A DNA stretch of 64,000 bases from Vicia villosa. Lineage: Eukaryota; Streptophyta; Magnoliopsida; Fabales; Fabaceae. Made by a program: the position numbers and the translations under genes. Under the pieces are notes generated by a model. It made no database searches and had not been told where the DNA came from. It saw only the letters and a list, made by a program, of their open reading frames with translations. The stretch is from assembly GCF_029867415.1 (NCBI RefSeq), contig NC_081185.1, forward strand, positions 123,818,920 through 123,882,919, given 5' to 3'. This document shows, piece by piece, positions 32,903 to 45,714 of the stretch (the first letter of the stretch is position 1; every line of letters begins with the position of its first letter).

Positions 32903-34510
32903 CTTGGATCAAGGATTGCACCGATAGAAATCAATGTATTAGACTCTGACCAAATACTTGTCATATTTCAACTTCATTTCATTAGCAAGCGCCTGCAGTT
33001 GAGGATTATTTTAGATATTTGAAGGGTTATCAAGTAGAACCTTCACTCTATAAAGCTCAGACAAAAACAGATTAGAAGTAGGGTAAGATGTGTCACTAAT
33101 AATTGATGTCACGTCAACAAAAGCCTCCAAAAACTTACAAATATCATGAACATTTTCCCAATCATTTGCCTCAGGAAAAAAACTGAGAAATGAACCATTA
33201 TCCTCAGCATATCTAGGCCACACTTCTCTGTAACGGTATGCAGTGGACAACATCAACCAAGTTGAGTTCCACCTAGTCTTGGTATCCAACACTTGCATTA
33301 TGCCTTCAAGTTGCAACTCATCAACAAACTTTTTTAATGCTTTGCATTTAGTTTCATAATTTAGCAAGTATTTGACACCATTTCTTATCTTATCAACAGT
33401 CACCTTAATCATATCAAGACCATCCTGCACCAACAAATTTAAGATGTGTGCACAACACCTTACATGAAATAATTTACCATCTAAGGGTAAATTTCTCCTA
33501 CCAGAATAATTCCTCTTCAATCTAGCAATGCAATCATCATTGGCACTAGCATTATCAACAGAAATAGAAGCCATTTTATCCCTTATTCCCCAATCATCCA
33601 TTACCTTTATCAACTCCCTACATAAAACCTCCCCAAAATGTGGTGGTGGCACATTCTTAAAAGATAAAACTATTTTATGAAGCTGTCATTTTGAATCAAT
33701 GAAATGACCAGTCACAGTCATATAATTTATCCTCTACTCACCAGACCACCACAAGTCAGTAGTGAGACTGACCCTGTTAATCAAAACCATGGACCTTTTC
33801 ATTTTAATTCTCTCAGACTCATAAAATGTTTCACAATCAAACTTAACCTGTTGTCTACTAATCTTTTTGTACCATGGATAAATCTCTTTTAGAAACTCAT
33901 TAAATATAACACCTCCCATAACAGAAAAAGGAAATTCATGACCTAGAATCATATGTGATGTTATTTCTCTAACCCTAGCATGATTATATGTCCAAGTTGC
34001 CAAACTAGCAGTATTATCACCTATGTTTAACCTAGACTGAGCAAACTCTTTGTCATTATTTCCTTTCAACCTTATCTTTCTCTAAATACAAGATTCTAAG
34101 TGTTTCTTACCATTAGATGTACTTTTCCACTTTGCATCATATGTGTAAAGCTTACCACACCATATGCACTTCCACTTCTTAATGCCATCAGGACCTTCAA
34201 TAAGCACCATTTCAGTATGAACAATAGATTTTTTGGGACGAGGAGGTCTACCATCAACATTACTCTGACTCTAAGAACTCTGAGCTTGGTCAACTTGAGG
34301 GGTTGAACCATCAGTGTTTGTGTTTGTAGTATTTTGAGTGGGGGTTTGAGTAGTAGTATTATCAGTGGGGTTGGTTTGAGTAGTTGTATCAGTCGGAACT
34401 GGAACCTCCATATCTAACACCTCACCAATCTCTAAGTTGCCTCCATCAGTTGTCTCCTCTTCCCCAATGTCACCAAACAACATATTAATATCAATAAGAT
34501 CATCCCTCAT
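32903..34510 (-). pseudogene. hAT transposase, N-terminal and catalytic part
   Basis: Starts at MRDDLIDINMLFGDIGEEE (34,510), followed by a Thr/Pro-rich segment and a BED zinc finger (KCIWCGKLYTYDAKWKSTS, then HLESC). Further on come TDLWW, MTVTGHFIDS, then SVDNASANDDCIARL, FHVRCCAHILNLLVQDGL and DTKTRWNSTWLML: the standard RICESLEEPER-type order with the second catalytic Asp region. Nonsense codons lie before the BED finger (TAG), just after it (TAG), and twice between TDLWW and the next block (TAG, TGA). A frameshift near 32,945 precedes ISIGAILDPRY. The C-terminal exons are left of the Ogre at 11,835-12,530. Confidence 0.85.
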
Positions 34511-35144
34511 GTTTGAAGGAGTCAATGATGAATCTTGAAACGACGTGGAAGAAAATACAAAGAATAAAACAATAATGTAAAAGAAAACTATAACAAAACT
34601 CAGCAACAGAAGCCCTACTTATTGAGAACAGACCCAAATAATTATTCAAAACCCTAGTCGAGCCTTTATTATGATTTATCACCAAAAAACTCAGTAAAAG
34701 AAAACCCTAACCCTTTATTATTCTTAATCAAACGTGAAACATAATACTCAGGTCAAAATTGTAACATGCATTTATAAAAAATTTAGGTCTGAAAAGCTAA
34801 CAAAACATTTTAGGTCAAAACAAATTAGGGCAAAATTGAAACATAGTATAGAACGATTCATCAAACATAACATGCAAACACGGTAAATATAACGAAATGT
34901 ATGTCAAATATAACAAACAAAAAAAGTTGAATACATTACAAGTTTACGAGGAAGATACTCCAACTTTCTCTAAAACAGATACACGAAAACACAGCGCAGC
35001 AGCAATCACGAATAAGTAAAATCAATAACTATTTGGTGTGAGTGATCAAGGAGGGGAAGAGGAGGTCGTCAGATATGGAGGAAGGAGAGACATGGGAAGA
35101 AGAGACGAGAGAGGCTGAGAGGGAGTGGGAAAAAGTGAGGAAAA
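34511..35144 (-). other. hAT 5' leader and subterminal region
   Basis: No coding sequence is convincing upstream of 34,510. A tract TTTTCTTCCACG...TTTCAAG just before the start could be a splice acceptor from a non-coding first exon. The purine-rich stretch at 35,040-35,150 runs into the terminal repeat unit that begins at 35,145. Confidence 0.5.
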
Positions 35145-38100
35145 GAAATAAAGAGGGAATTTATATTATTTGTTTCGGTTACTCGTTGGATAATTGGTCC
35201 GGATATTTATTCTAGATTCAGATAACTTATTTAACCATTCCCGGTCCAATGGACTAGTTCCATTGGTCCGGTTCTCAGATCCAGGGGTCCAAAAACAGCC
35301 CTAAATTAGACTCGGAAGGCGTTTTATTTAAAATTTTAAATTTGAACTCGTATTATCGTGATTCTATTTTGTTAAAAAAATCATTTTGTAAATATTATGC
35401 AATTGTATATAGTAGTCCTTCTATTAGTGGATATAATTAAAAATTATATCATGTTAATTTTTTTATAGGATGGAGGGCCTAAGCCAAAAGGAAACAAAAA
35501 CTACAACGAGCTAACTTTAGGGGTAACAGCCCCAGACAAATCGTTAGTGAACAAGTAAATTAAATCATATGGACATTCATCAAACACTTGAAGTCCTGGG
35601 TCATAATGAAAATTACGCTTGGCTATTGCATCAGCGCATCGATTGGCTTCTCTGTAGACGTGGAGGAACTTAACTAGGATATTGCTAAGAAAGCATCTAA
35701 TTGATTTGGCTTATTAGCGATGTAGTTGCTCCAATAAAAGATTTCTTCCCATTAATTTTGTCAATCACCCTTTTGTTGTCTGATTGAATTTTTATTCAAT
35801 TGAAACCTCTGCTCACTGTGAAGTGTGAACTTTATATCCTCCAGGATCCCCGGGGTTTTAGCTACCTCTATGTTACACACACCAATGAATTTGGAGAAGC
35901 CGCTCACCAATCCCTATTATGGTTCCTCATAATTCCTCCGCAAGTTGCCTTGTGCTCATTGCTAACTATCCCATTAACATTAACACAAATCAAGCCCTGG
36001 CTTGGTGGTTTCCAAATAACATTTTCACCTCCTAATGTCTTGTTGGGAATGTTCGGTTAAGCTGCTCGCAAGCAAGATACTCGTTAACTCTGTTATTAAT
36101 CAGAAGGAGAAAGTTATTAGGCATGATGAGATTTTCATCGTGATTTCTCAAATTTCTCCAATATCACAAAGAGTGGCAGGTAGTTGTCCAAACTTCACTT
36201 GTTATCTTGTGCTCTTCTGTATGGATCTGGTTAGCTATGTTGTCGTTTATCCAAACCTACAGATTACACCTAAAGAAGTACTCCCAGTGGCGTTCACTGA
36301 CAAGATGAAGCCACGCCATTTTGGCCATGGAGCAGTCCTGCAGCACGTGATTAATATCTTCTTAAACAGAAATAAAGAGGGAATTTATATTATTTGTTTC
36401 GGTTACTTGTTGGATAATTGGTCCGGATATTTATTCTGGATTCAGATAACTTATTTAACCATTCCCGGTCCAATGGACTAGTTCCACTGGTCCGGTTCTC
36501 GGATCCAGGGGTCCAAAAAAAGTCCTAAATTAGACTATGAAGGCGTTTTATTTAAAATTTTAAATTTGAACTTGTATTATCGTGATTCTATTTTGTTAAA
36601 AAAATTCATTTTGTAAATATTGTGCAATTGTATATAGTAGTCCTTCTATTAGTGGATATAATTAAAAATTATATCATGTTAATTTTTTTTATAGGATGGA
36701 GGGCCTAAGACAAAAGGAAACAAAAACTACAACGAGCTAACTTTAGGGGTAGCAGCCCCAGACAAATCGTTAGTGAACAAGTAAATTAAATCATATGGAC
36801 ATTCATCAAACACTTGAAGTCCTGGGTTATAATGAAAATTACACTTGGCTATTGCATCAACGCATCGATTGGCTTCTCTATAGACATGGAGGAACTTAAC
36901 TAGGACATTGCTCAGAAGCATCTAATTGATTTGGCTTATCATCGATGTAGTTGCTCCAATAAAAGATTTCTTCCCATTAATTTTGTTAATCACCCTTTTG
37001 TTGTCTGATTGAATCTCTATTCTGTTGAAACCTCTGCTCACTGTGAACTTTATACCCTCCAGGATCCCCGGGGTTTTAGCTACCTTTATGTTTCACACAC
37101 CAACGAATTTGGAGAAGTCGCCCATCACTCCCTATTATGGTTCTTCATAATTCCTCCGCAAGCTGCCTTGTGCTTAATGCTAACTATCCCATTAACATTA
37201 ACATAAATCAAGCGCTGGCTTGGTGGTTTCCAAATAATATTTTCACCTCCTAATGTCTTGTTGGAAATGTTCGGTTAAGTTGATCACAAGCAAAATACTC
37301 ATTAACTCTGTTATTAATCAGAAGGAGAAGGTTATTAGGCATGATGAGATTTTCATCGTGCTTTCTAAAATTTCTCCAATATCACAAAGAGTGGCAGGTA
37401 GTTGTCCAAACTTCACTTGTTATCTTGTGCTCTTCTGTATGGATCTGGTTAGCTAAGTTTAGCTAAGTTTTCGTTTATCCAAACCTACAGATTACACCTA
37501 AAGAAGTCCTCCTAGTGGTGTTCACTGACAAGATGAAGCCACGCCATTCTGTCCATGGAGCAGTCCTGCAGCACGTGCTTAATATCTTCTTCAACGGAAA
37601 TAAAGAGGGAATTTATATTATTTGTTTCGGTTACTCGTTAGATAATTGGTCCGGATATTTATTCTGGATTCAGATAACTTATTTAACCATTCCTGGTCCA
37701 ATGGACTAGTTCCACTGGTCCGGTTCTCGGATCCAGGGGTCCAAAAACAGCCCTAAATTAGACTATGAAGGCGTTTTATTTGAAATTTTAAATTTGAACT
37801 CGTATTATTGTGATTCTATTTTGTTAAAAAAAATCATTTTGTAAATATTGTGCGATTGTATATAGTAGTCCTTCTATTAGTGGATATAATTAAAAATTAT
37901 ATCATGTTAATTTTTTTTATAGGATGGAGGGCCTAAGCCAAAAGGAAACAAAAACTACAACGAGATAACTTTAGGGGTAGCAGCCCCAGAGAAATTGTTA
38001 GTGAACAAGTAAATTAAATCATATGGACATTCATCAAACACTTGAAGTCCTGGGTCATAATGAAAATTACGCTTGGCTATTGCATCAGCGCATCGATTGG

Positions 38101-38813
38101 CTTCTCGGTAGACGTGGAGGAACTTAACTAGGATATTGCTTAGAAGCATCTAATTGATTTGGCTTATTAGCGATGTAGTTGCTCCAATAAAAGACTTCTT
38201 CCCATTAATTTTGTCAATCACCCTTTTGTTGTCTGGTTGAATCTCTATTCTGTTGAAACCTCTGCTCATTGTGAACTTTATACCCTCCAGGATCCCCGGG
38301 GTTTTAGCTACCTCTATGTTACACACACCAATGAATTTGGAGAAGCCGCCCACCACTCCCTATTATGTTTCCTCATAATTCCTCCGCAAGCTGCCTTGTG
38401 CTCATTGCTAACTATCCCATTAACATTAACACAAATTAAGCCTTGGCTTGGTGGTTTTCAAATAACATTTTCACCTCCTAATGTCTTGTTGGGAATGTTC
38501 GGTTAAGCTACTCGCAAGCAAGATACTCATTAACTCTATTATTAATCAGAAGGAGAAGGTTATTAGGCATGATGAGATTTTCATCGTGCTTTCTCAAATT
38601 TTTCCAATATCACAAAGAGTGGAAGGTAGTTGTCCAAACTTCACTTGTTATCTTGTGCTCTTCTGTATGGATTTGGTTAGCTAAGTTGTCGTTTATCCAA
38701 ACCTACAGATTACACCTAAAGAAGTCCTCCCAGTGGCGTTCACTGACAAGATGAAGCCACGCCATTCTGGCCATGGAGCAGTCCTGCAACACGTGCTTAA
38801 TATCTTCTTCTAC
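35145..38813. repeat. Three-copy tandem repeat, unit about 1.23 kb
   Basis: Units start at the string gaaataaagagggaatttat at 35,145, 36,369 and 37,597, giving lengths of 1,224 and 1,228; the third fades into the LINE body at about 38,813. Each unit holds about 160 bp of hAT terminus, about 165 bp of the host flank, then about 900 bp of LINE 3' end (RNase H and zinc-knuckle region, minus strand). The copies differ by scattered substitutions, and the LINE frame is broken in all. Unit 1 is joined to the hAT body and unit 3 to the LINE body, so units arose by tandem duplication of one hAT-flank-LINE junction. Confidence 0.9.
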
Positions 38814-41430
38814 ACAATCACAACCTTCGCACCACGGATCGGAAATGGATAAACTCTGAAGATAAGCTTTGGTCAGGATTCTTTCATGTTTAACCAACCA
38901 AATGAAAGTTTTCACTCTTTCTGGAAGATGCAACTTCCAAATGGTCTTCCATCATTTGTCAATATCTTCAACATGATTTTTGCAACTCAAGAGGCTATAG
39001 GCAATGGAAATCGAGAACATGTCACTCCGGGTTCTTTTCCACAGACAAACATCTTCCCCATGAGAATTCTTAGGGGGTGAATTGATGTAATCTCTTCCCT
39101 AATTTTCTTGTTGAAGACATTGTTTAACAGACTTAAATTCTAATCGTGATTACTATCCACCAAGTCAGCCACCTTATTCAGCTGGAGAGTAATGGTAAGC
39201 AATGTCAGCTGATGTTGAATACTCCCCAAGTTTATCTAGCATTCTTTCCAAATGTTGAATTTTTTGTCGTTGCCAATGTCCCAAACTGTCATGTTGTTCA
39301 CCACATGCCAAAGCTTAAATAACTCTTTCAACAAACTCGAGTCATGGGGTTTGGCTCAGACAGTAGCAAGATTATTGCTATCTCTATCATATTTTGACTT
39401 TAGGACCTGACACCACAAGTTATTGTCATCTTATGTAAGCTTTCATCCGAATTTAGAGAGACAAGCTTGGTTTATGTGGTTAAGATTTATGAATCCCATA
39501 CCTCTCACCTGTTTAGGCTGCAAAATATTACTCCATCGGACGACATGAATATGCTTTTCCTCGTATTTATTGCCCCAAGTGAAATCTCTTTGAAGTTTAT
39601 GTATATTATAAATACAATTCTTAGGTAAAGAGTATGTCATCATGGAGTACGTTGGAATTGCCTCCACAACCGTCTCTGCCAAAGTCGTCCTACCTGCAAA
39701 AGATAAATTGTTCGCTTTCCAGCTCGTTAGTTTATTCTTAACATTGTCAAGAATATGGTTAAAATCTTTGGCTTTGGGTCTTCTTCCCATTATGGGCATT
39801 GATAGATACTTCCCAATCTCTTTAGTCTCTTTATAGTGCGACATACTAGTAAGCTTGTGTCCTGTCAAAATTGGTGTATTATTAAAGAAAGGGATTATGA
39901 TCTTCCCGTTGCTAACTCTTTAGCCAAAAATAGAACATAAATTGTCTAACACATCCTTAACACACTCCATTTGATAAGAATAAACTTCTCCAAATAATAT
40001 AAGGTCATCCACAAACATCATATATGAGATCATTGGGCAATTTCTCCCAGCCTTGACTCCCTTCCATCTTCCACAATCAACCACATCCATAATCATGTGG
40101 GACAATTTGTCCATGCAAAGAACGAAAAGGTATAGAGAGATTGGATTTATATGTCTAACACCTTCTGCAGAACTGAAATAATTCAATTGATTTTTATTCC
40201 ATCTCATGCTCATTGACACGGAGGAGATAGCCTTCACGATGACCTGCACTAGATAGAAACCAACCTCAAAAAGAGTATTTTGAACAAAACTCCAACTGAG
40301 GGTGTCATAAGCCTTAGCCAATTCCACTTTGACGACAAAAGAGCTTATTTCCCCTTGCCTTCTATTCATATTGTGAACTATTTTCTGAGCCAAAACAACA
40401 TTTTGTTAAATGCTTTTTCCTGAATAAAACTTGTTTGAAAAGGACCAATAAATCCTCAATACACTTCTGCAATCTATTGACCACAACTTTGCTCAAGCAT
40501 TTATACACATAGTTGCACAACAAGGTGAGTCGGAATTGGTAAACATGAGTTGGATGATTGCTGGTTTATCCCACATATCTCTAATAAACTTGCTGATATT
40601 ATCTCCCACTATAAACCACTGATTTTGGTAAAAGCCCATTGGGAAACTATTTGAACCTAGGGCCTTCCAAGGAGCCACGTCGAAAGCTACTTGTTTTATC
40701 TCATCCTTCTCAGTTGGCTTATTAAGCCTCTCTATAATATCTGCCTGAAGATTTGGATACGTGTTCTTAGTAACCTGGCAAGAGCTAGTTTCTACATCCT
40801 TAGTGTACAAGTTCTGATAAAATTCCTTACAAAGGTTACTTACTTCTTCATCCTTCTCGATCCAAAATCCATTCGCATTCTTGATCATAGTAATTTGATT
40901 CTTCCATCTCCTTTGTGTGGCCTTGATGTGGTAATACTTAGTATTACGATCCCCGTCAATAAGCCATTTTGTTCTTGAACGTCGAAGCTACAACAACTCC
41001 TATTGGTGAAGAGTCTTAAGCTCTTATTGAAGATACTTTTACAGCTTGGATAAACCTTTATGGCCTCTACCCTCGTGGAATGCCTTCTGAATGCCACTGA
41101 TTATACGAAGTAGGTGCTTTTTATGAAACTGAACGCTTCTTACAATACACTTTTCCAACCCGAGAGTTTATGTCTGAATTGTTTCATATTATCTAGCATA
41201 TGAGTCTCGGAGTTCCACACCTTCTTCACAAAATCTTGATAATTTTCCTCGACCAACCAAGCATTCTTAAAATGAAATATGTTACTACTCTTGCTCCTGT
41301 TGGGATCTTGTAAGCTAATAAGAGTGGGATGATGATCCGAGAAGTCGACTCTTGGAAGAACTTTAACAAAGGCGTTGAGAAACTGAATCCTTCGAAGGTC
41401 ATTGCATAAGGCTATATCAAGACGCTCTTA
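37920..41430 (-). pseudogene. L1-type LINE, decayed and 5'-truncated
   Basis: Minus-strand frames give, in order, the endonuclease C-terminus (RLDIALCN, VDFSDHHPTLISL; about 41,430-41,300), linker, RT (KVELAKAYDTLSWSF, FVDDLILFGE at about 40,000, then GKYLSMPIMGRR and FAGRTTLAETVVEAIPTY), the zf-RVT domain (LPERVKTFIWLVKHERILTK, CEGCDCVEEDIKHVLQDC; about 38,930-38,700) and RNase H (about 38,356-37,955; FLHVYREANRCADAIAK). The RT YADD-type box reads FVDD. Frames change several times, so it is non-functional. The 3' end is the part amplified in the 1.23-kb repeat. Confidence 0.85.
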
Positions 41431-41589
41431 AATTCCCCATTCGAAGGTCATTGTATAAACTTTTTATTTGTTGGTTTGTCTAAATTATTATTTAAAAGTA
41501 TATATAAAAACAATTACTTTATCGCTTATGTATATTGATATTCATAGTTTAAAATTATTTGTTATTTCGTTAAACTTCGTTTATTGTTA

Positions 41590-42240
41590 ATGTAGATTGT
41601 CTATCAATCCTCCTAAACTGAAACGTATGATATTCTCTTCTCTAACCAACAATTGACAGCCTAAAAAAACACAATATTTAAAATATGGAATTATTTTAAT
41701 TCTATATTCAATCATTTTAAATTTTAAATTGTTTTTATGGTATTGATCGAAAATGGTAAGTCCCTACTCACGTGATTGTTGGTTTCCATTTTGAATATCA
41801 CAATAATTACCACTCATTCGATAGACTATCGTGTTCAAATACAACACTGTAAATTAAAATTATAATGTTTTTCATTACTAATTCAACGGACAAAAATCGA
41901 TATGATTAGATAAAATATTGTTGTTTAAATTTGAACTCGATGTTGCACAATTGTGTTGAAAATTAATAAAAATGAATAATTAAATATATTTATATGTGTT
42001 TTGTGATTAATAGTTTAAAACGGAATGATTTTTGAATTCTGTTTTAAAAATTAAATTAAAATTTTCATATATGAGTTTTATTTATCCTTGTTGAGACAAT
42101 TTAATTATTAGACTATGAAGATATTTTATTTAAAATTTTGAATTCGTGTCATTGTAATTATATCTTCTTAATAGTATTTTTCTATAAATTTCGTACCATT
42201 GTATTGACTAATATTTTGATTAATGGAGGACCACAAATAA
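41590..42240 (-). pseudogene. Relic of the SUVH4 locus (exon 8 and upstream flank)
   Basis: The segment 41,590-41,700 matches SUVH4 exon 8 and the adjoining intron 7 at 7,287-7,440. Shared parts include ttaatgta(g)attgtc-atcaa and atcctcctaa, and aaaatatggaattatt in the intron. The exon's coding frame is lost by a small deletion and stops. It is followed by 41,750-42,100, matching the SUVH4 upstream flank (11,040-11,460), and 42,105-42,240, matching the flank beyond the hAT (35,305-35,470). All pieces are in the same order and orientation as at the SUVH4 locus, minus about 3.6 kb and minus the hAT/Ogre insertion. Confidence 0.7.
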
Positions 42241-43185
42241 CGATATTAGACCAATAATAAAGTAAAACTATATCATTTTCAAACTTTATTTTTAAATCAT
42301 TTAACTCACTCCATTTTAAATCATATATGATCTAACCTATGCCACTTTCTAGCAGGACACTTATATGGTGGTTTACTTGCAATGAATTATGTCCATAGAT
42401 ATGAGGAGGATGCTGGGAACCCTAATGGAGATTTTTGGTCATAAAAAAGTTAGGTTCATTTAGTACAATTTATGTTCATAATTTTGTAAGTCTTTAATGC
42501 ATATTGCTTTTATGATTGTTCTTTTTATGAACATATGTGATTATTTATCTCATTACATGATATAATAAATAACAATACTTAATAGGTTCTTCTCTTTTTC
42601 CTATAGCTATATGCAGGGGTTGATCTGTTGTTTGTTCACTGTTATTCATCTACATTAGACATCCAATGAAAATTGTATGATAATTATTACGAGTTCATTG
42701 TAGAATGAAATAGAAGTCTAACAAATTCGTTAATAACCACTAAATGGCCAAATATTTATCAATCATGAAATGTCATAAATCATCTATCATAATCAATACC
42801 ATTATTCTATTGGAATTTTGTTTTCTATTTTTTTTCTTTTTGCAACATCCTATGTTAACATGCATGGAAATGCATGGATATCGTTTTTCCTCACACACAA
42901 TACCAATTATGCATTATTTGGTTTTGCCTTTTACAAAATTTAGTAAATGTATGTCCTTAAACTTCAACCAAACATACCATAATCTATACCATTTACAAGG
43001 ACAAGTTCATCAGTCTTATGCATTTAACTGTTATTACATTGTTATAACAAAATAAGCTTAGTACAAAAGACAATTTACTTAACAGGCTCTCAAATTTTAT
43101 ATATGAGACACAACTTAACAATACACTTTCAAAAAAAATATATACAAAAAAAATTTGATCCATCCACCTTTAAATCAATATCTTC
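42241..43185. other. Intergenic, no gene recognised
   Basis: AT-rich sequence. The longest frame (42,744-43,055, plus strand) is hydrophobic and poor in charged residues, with no recognisable domain. I see nothing further. Confidence 0.5.
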
Positions 43186-43189
43186 CACC

Positions 43190-43700
43190 ATCATCATAAC
43201 TCACTGATTCAGCAAAGATACAACCATCACAGTCGGAGGCTGATTCATCGTAAAACCTAAAACACCACCTAATGTCAGCTTGTTATCTTTCGTAAACTGA
43301 TACCAACCTTTCCCAATTGACTTCTCCAAAAAATCCTATTTGCAATATGTATGACACATTGATAACACTTTTTGGTTTCCACATTAACCATCCTAATCTC
43401 TTTTTTCTTAAAATAGAGAACTGAATGTCGTAATTTTTCATCAGAATCAAACCAAAATTTATATACTTGTATATTTTTAAGTAAACAGGTTTAGATTACG
43501 AGAACATTTTTTATAGACTTTTTTTCCACTATTTATCTACTTATCCCACATAAATTGTTCAACAAGTTCTTCATCTCTGTTGTGATCAACATTGAGGTCA
43601 GCTAACTCACCATCATCATAAGTCTCAATTTCTTGTGAGTTATCCAGTTGAGCGCGTGAAAATGACATGCTTTCCATGACTCCATACATATTATCATTGT
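43190..43700 (-). pseudogene. B3-domain gene remnant, copy 1
   Basis: An upstream piece (about 43,690-43,547) reads an acidic linker ending ELADLNVDHNRDEELVEQF, after a ttttgcag acceptor. Downstream (about 43,440-43,190) the frame reads CYQCVIHIANRIFW, then, after a one-base frameshift, GWYQFTKDNKLTLGGVLGF. The GW-x-F...L-x-x-G-x-x-L-x-F pattern is the end of a plant B3 DNA-binding domain (REM/VRN1-like group). The frameshift marks a pseudogene. Copy 2 at 48.9-49.4 kb has the same two-part layout. Confidence 0.6.
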
Positions 43701-44108
43701 CAAAAGAACTGCAAAAATAAACTGCAAACTCATCAAAAGTAGATATAAAAATATAGATACACTTATCTTCTTCAATAAAAAAAAAATATCACAAGGGAAC
43801 TGATACATATATTCAATAAGTGGCACCTCATTTGACATTTATGAAAGAAAATAGTTTTGGTAATAAAGTACTCATCATTGAGTGTAAATAGAAGTCTCAT
43901 GGAATAAATTAAAATAATTTCAACAGTATTTGAAGGAGTTATACTTTTTTGAAGTTGAGCTGGAACTGTGAATTTTCACTAAAACGCACTTCAACATATG
44001 AAGGCGTGCAACATTTATTTAAGAATGAAGTATACACTACCTCAATTTATATGTGGTAACAAATGACTCCCAAGCGGGCCTGATGGAGTAAATAATGGTT
44101 TTAAAACC

Positions 44109-45026
<918 letters not shown>

Positions 45027-45028
45027 AG

Positions 45029-45046
45029 TGGCACCCACCGTGGGGC
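45029..45046 (+). promoter_or_regulatory. Copia primer binding site (tRNA-Lys type)
   Basis: TGGCACCCACCGTGGGGC follows the LTR end by two bases. From memory it complements the 3' end of plant tRNA-Lys(CUU) at 17 of 18 positions, the mismatch being the A at position 5. Most plant copia elements use initiator tRNA-Met instead. Confidence 0.6.
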
Positions 45047-45075
45047 AAAGGGGATATTGTTTACAAGTGAGCATC

Positions 45076-45714
45076 ATGGCTAAATGGGAAATCACAAAAT
45101 TTTTTGGAGACAACAATTTTGGATTGTGGAAAGTGGAAATGCAAGCAACTTCTACTCAAGAGAAGTGTATTAAATCTTTAGAGGGTGAGGCATCGATGCC
45201 TGCACAACTTAGTAAAGTATAGAAGACCGAGATGATGGATAAGGCCAAGAGTGTCATTATCTTGTGCCTCAGGTATAAAGTTCTAACGGAAGTTGTTAGA
45301 GAGCAAATTACTGCTTTGATGTGGGCAAAACTTGAATCATTGTATATGACTAAGTATTTGGCTCACAGGTTGTGTTTGGAACATTGACTCTACTCATTTT
45401 AAATGGTGGAGAATAAATCCATAGTAGAGCAGCTGACAGAATTTCACAAGATCATTGATGATCTTGAGAATATTGAAGTCAAGATTGATGATGAAGTCAA
45501 TGCTCTACTCTTGTTCAATTTATTACCTAAATACTTTGATCACTTTAAGAATGTCCTTCTTTATGGTAAAGAAAGTACTATTACTTTGGATGAAGTCCAA
45601 ACGACGGTGAAATCCAAAGATTTTTCAAAGGCAAAAGATTTGAAAATTGATGATAGTGGTGAAGGCTTAAGTGTCTCAAGAGAAGGAACTAAGTGTATAG
45701 GGATGTTCAAATAA
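45076..45714 (+). pseudogene. Copia gag remnant (UBN2-type)
   Basis: Starts MAKWEITKFFGDNNFGLWKV and continues with LWKVEMQA, a stop in place of a codon near 45,220, MDKAKSVIILCL, LESLYMTKYLAHRL, another pair of stops near 45,385, then KSIVEQLTEFHKIIDDLENI and ALLLFNLLPKYFDHF. These are the successive blocks of copia gag. The nucleocapsid zinc finger is not in frame. Several stops make it inactive. Confidence 0.8.

Larger units (their letters stand above)
32378..35303 (-). mobile_element. hAT transposon, 5' part (right of the Ogre insertion)
   Basis: Contains the second copy of the ATAGG duplication, a repeat-bearing intron, the transposase N-terminal and central exon, the leader, and the terminal region up to about 35,303. 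The terminal 160 bp, rich in GGTCCG motifs, ends ggggtccaaaaacagccct. The following aattagac resembles aatttgat at the other flank (6 of 8 bases), a possible decayed 8-bp duplication. Confidence 0.7.
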
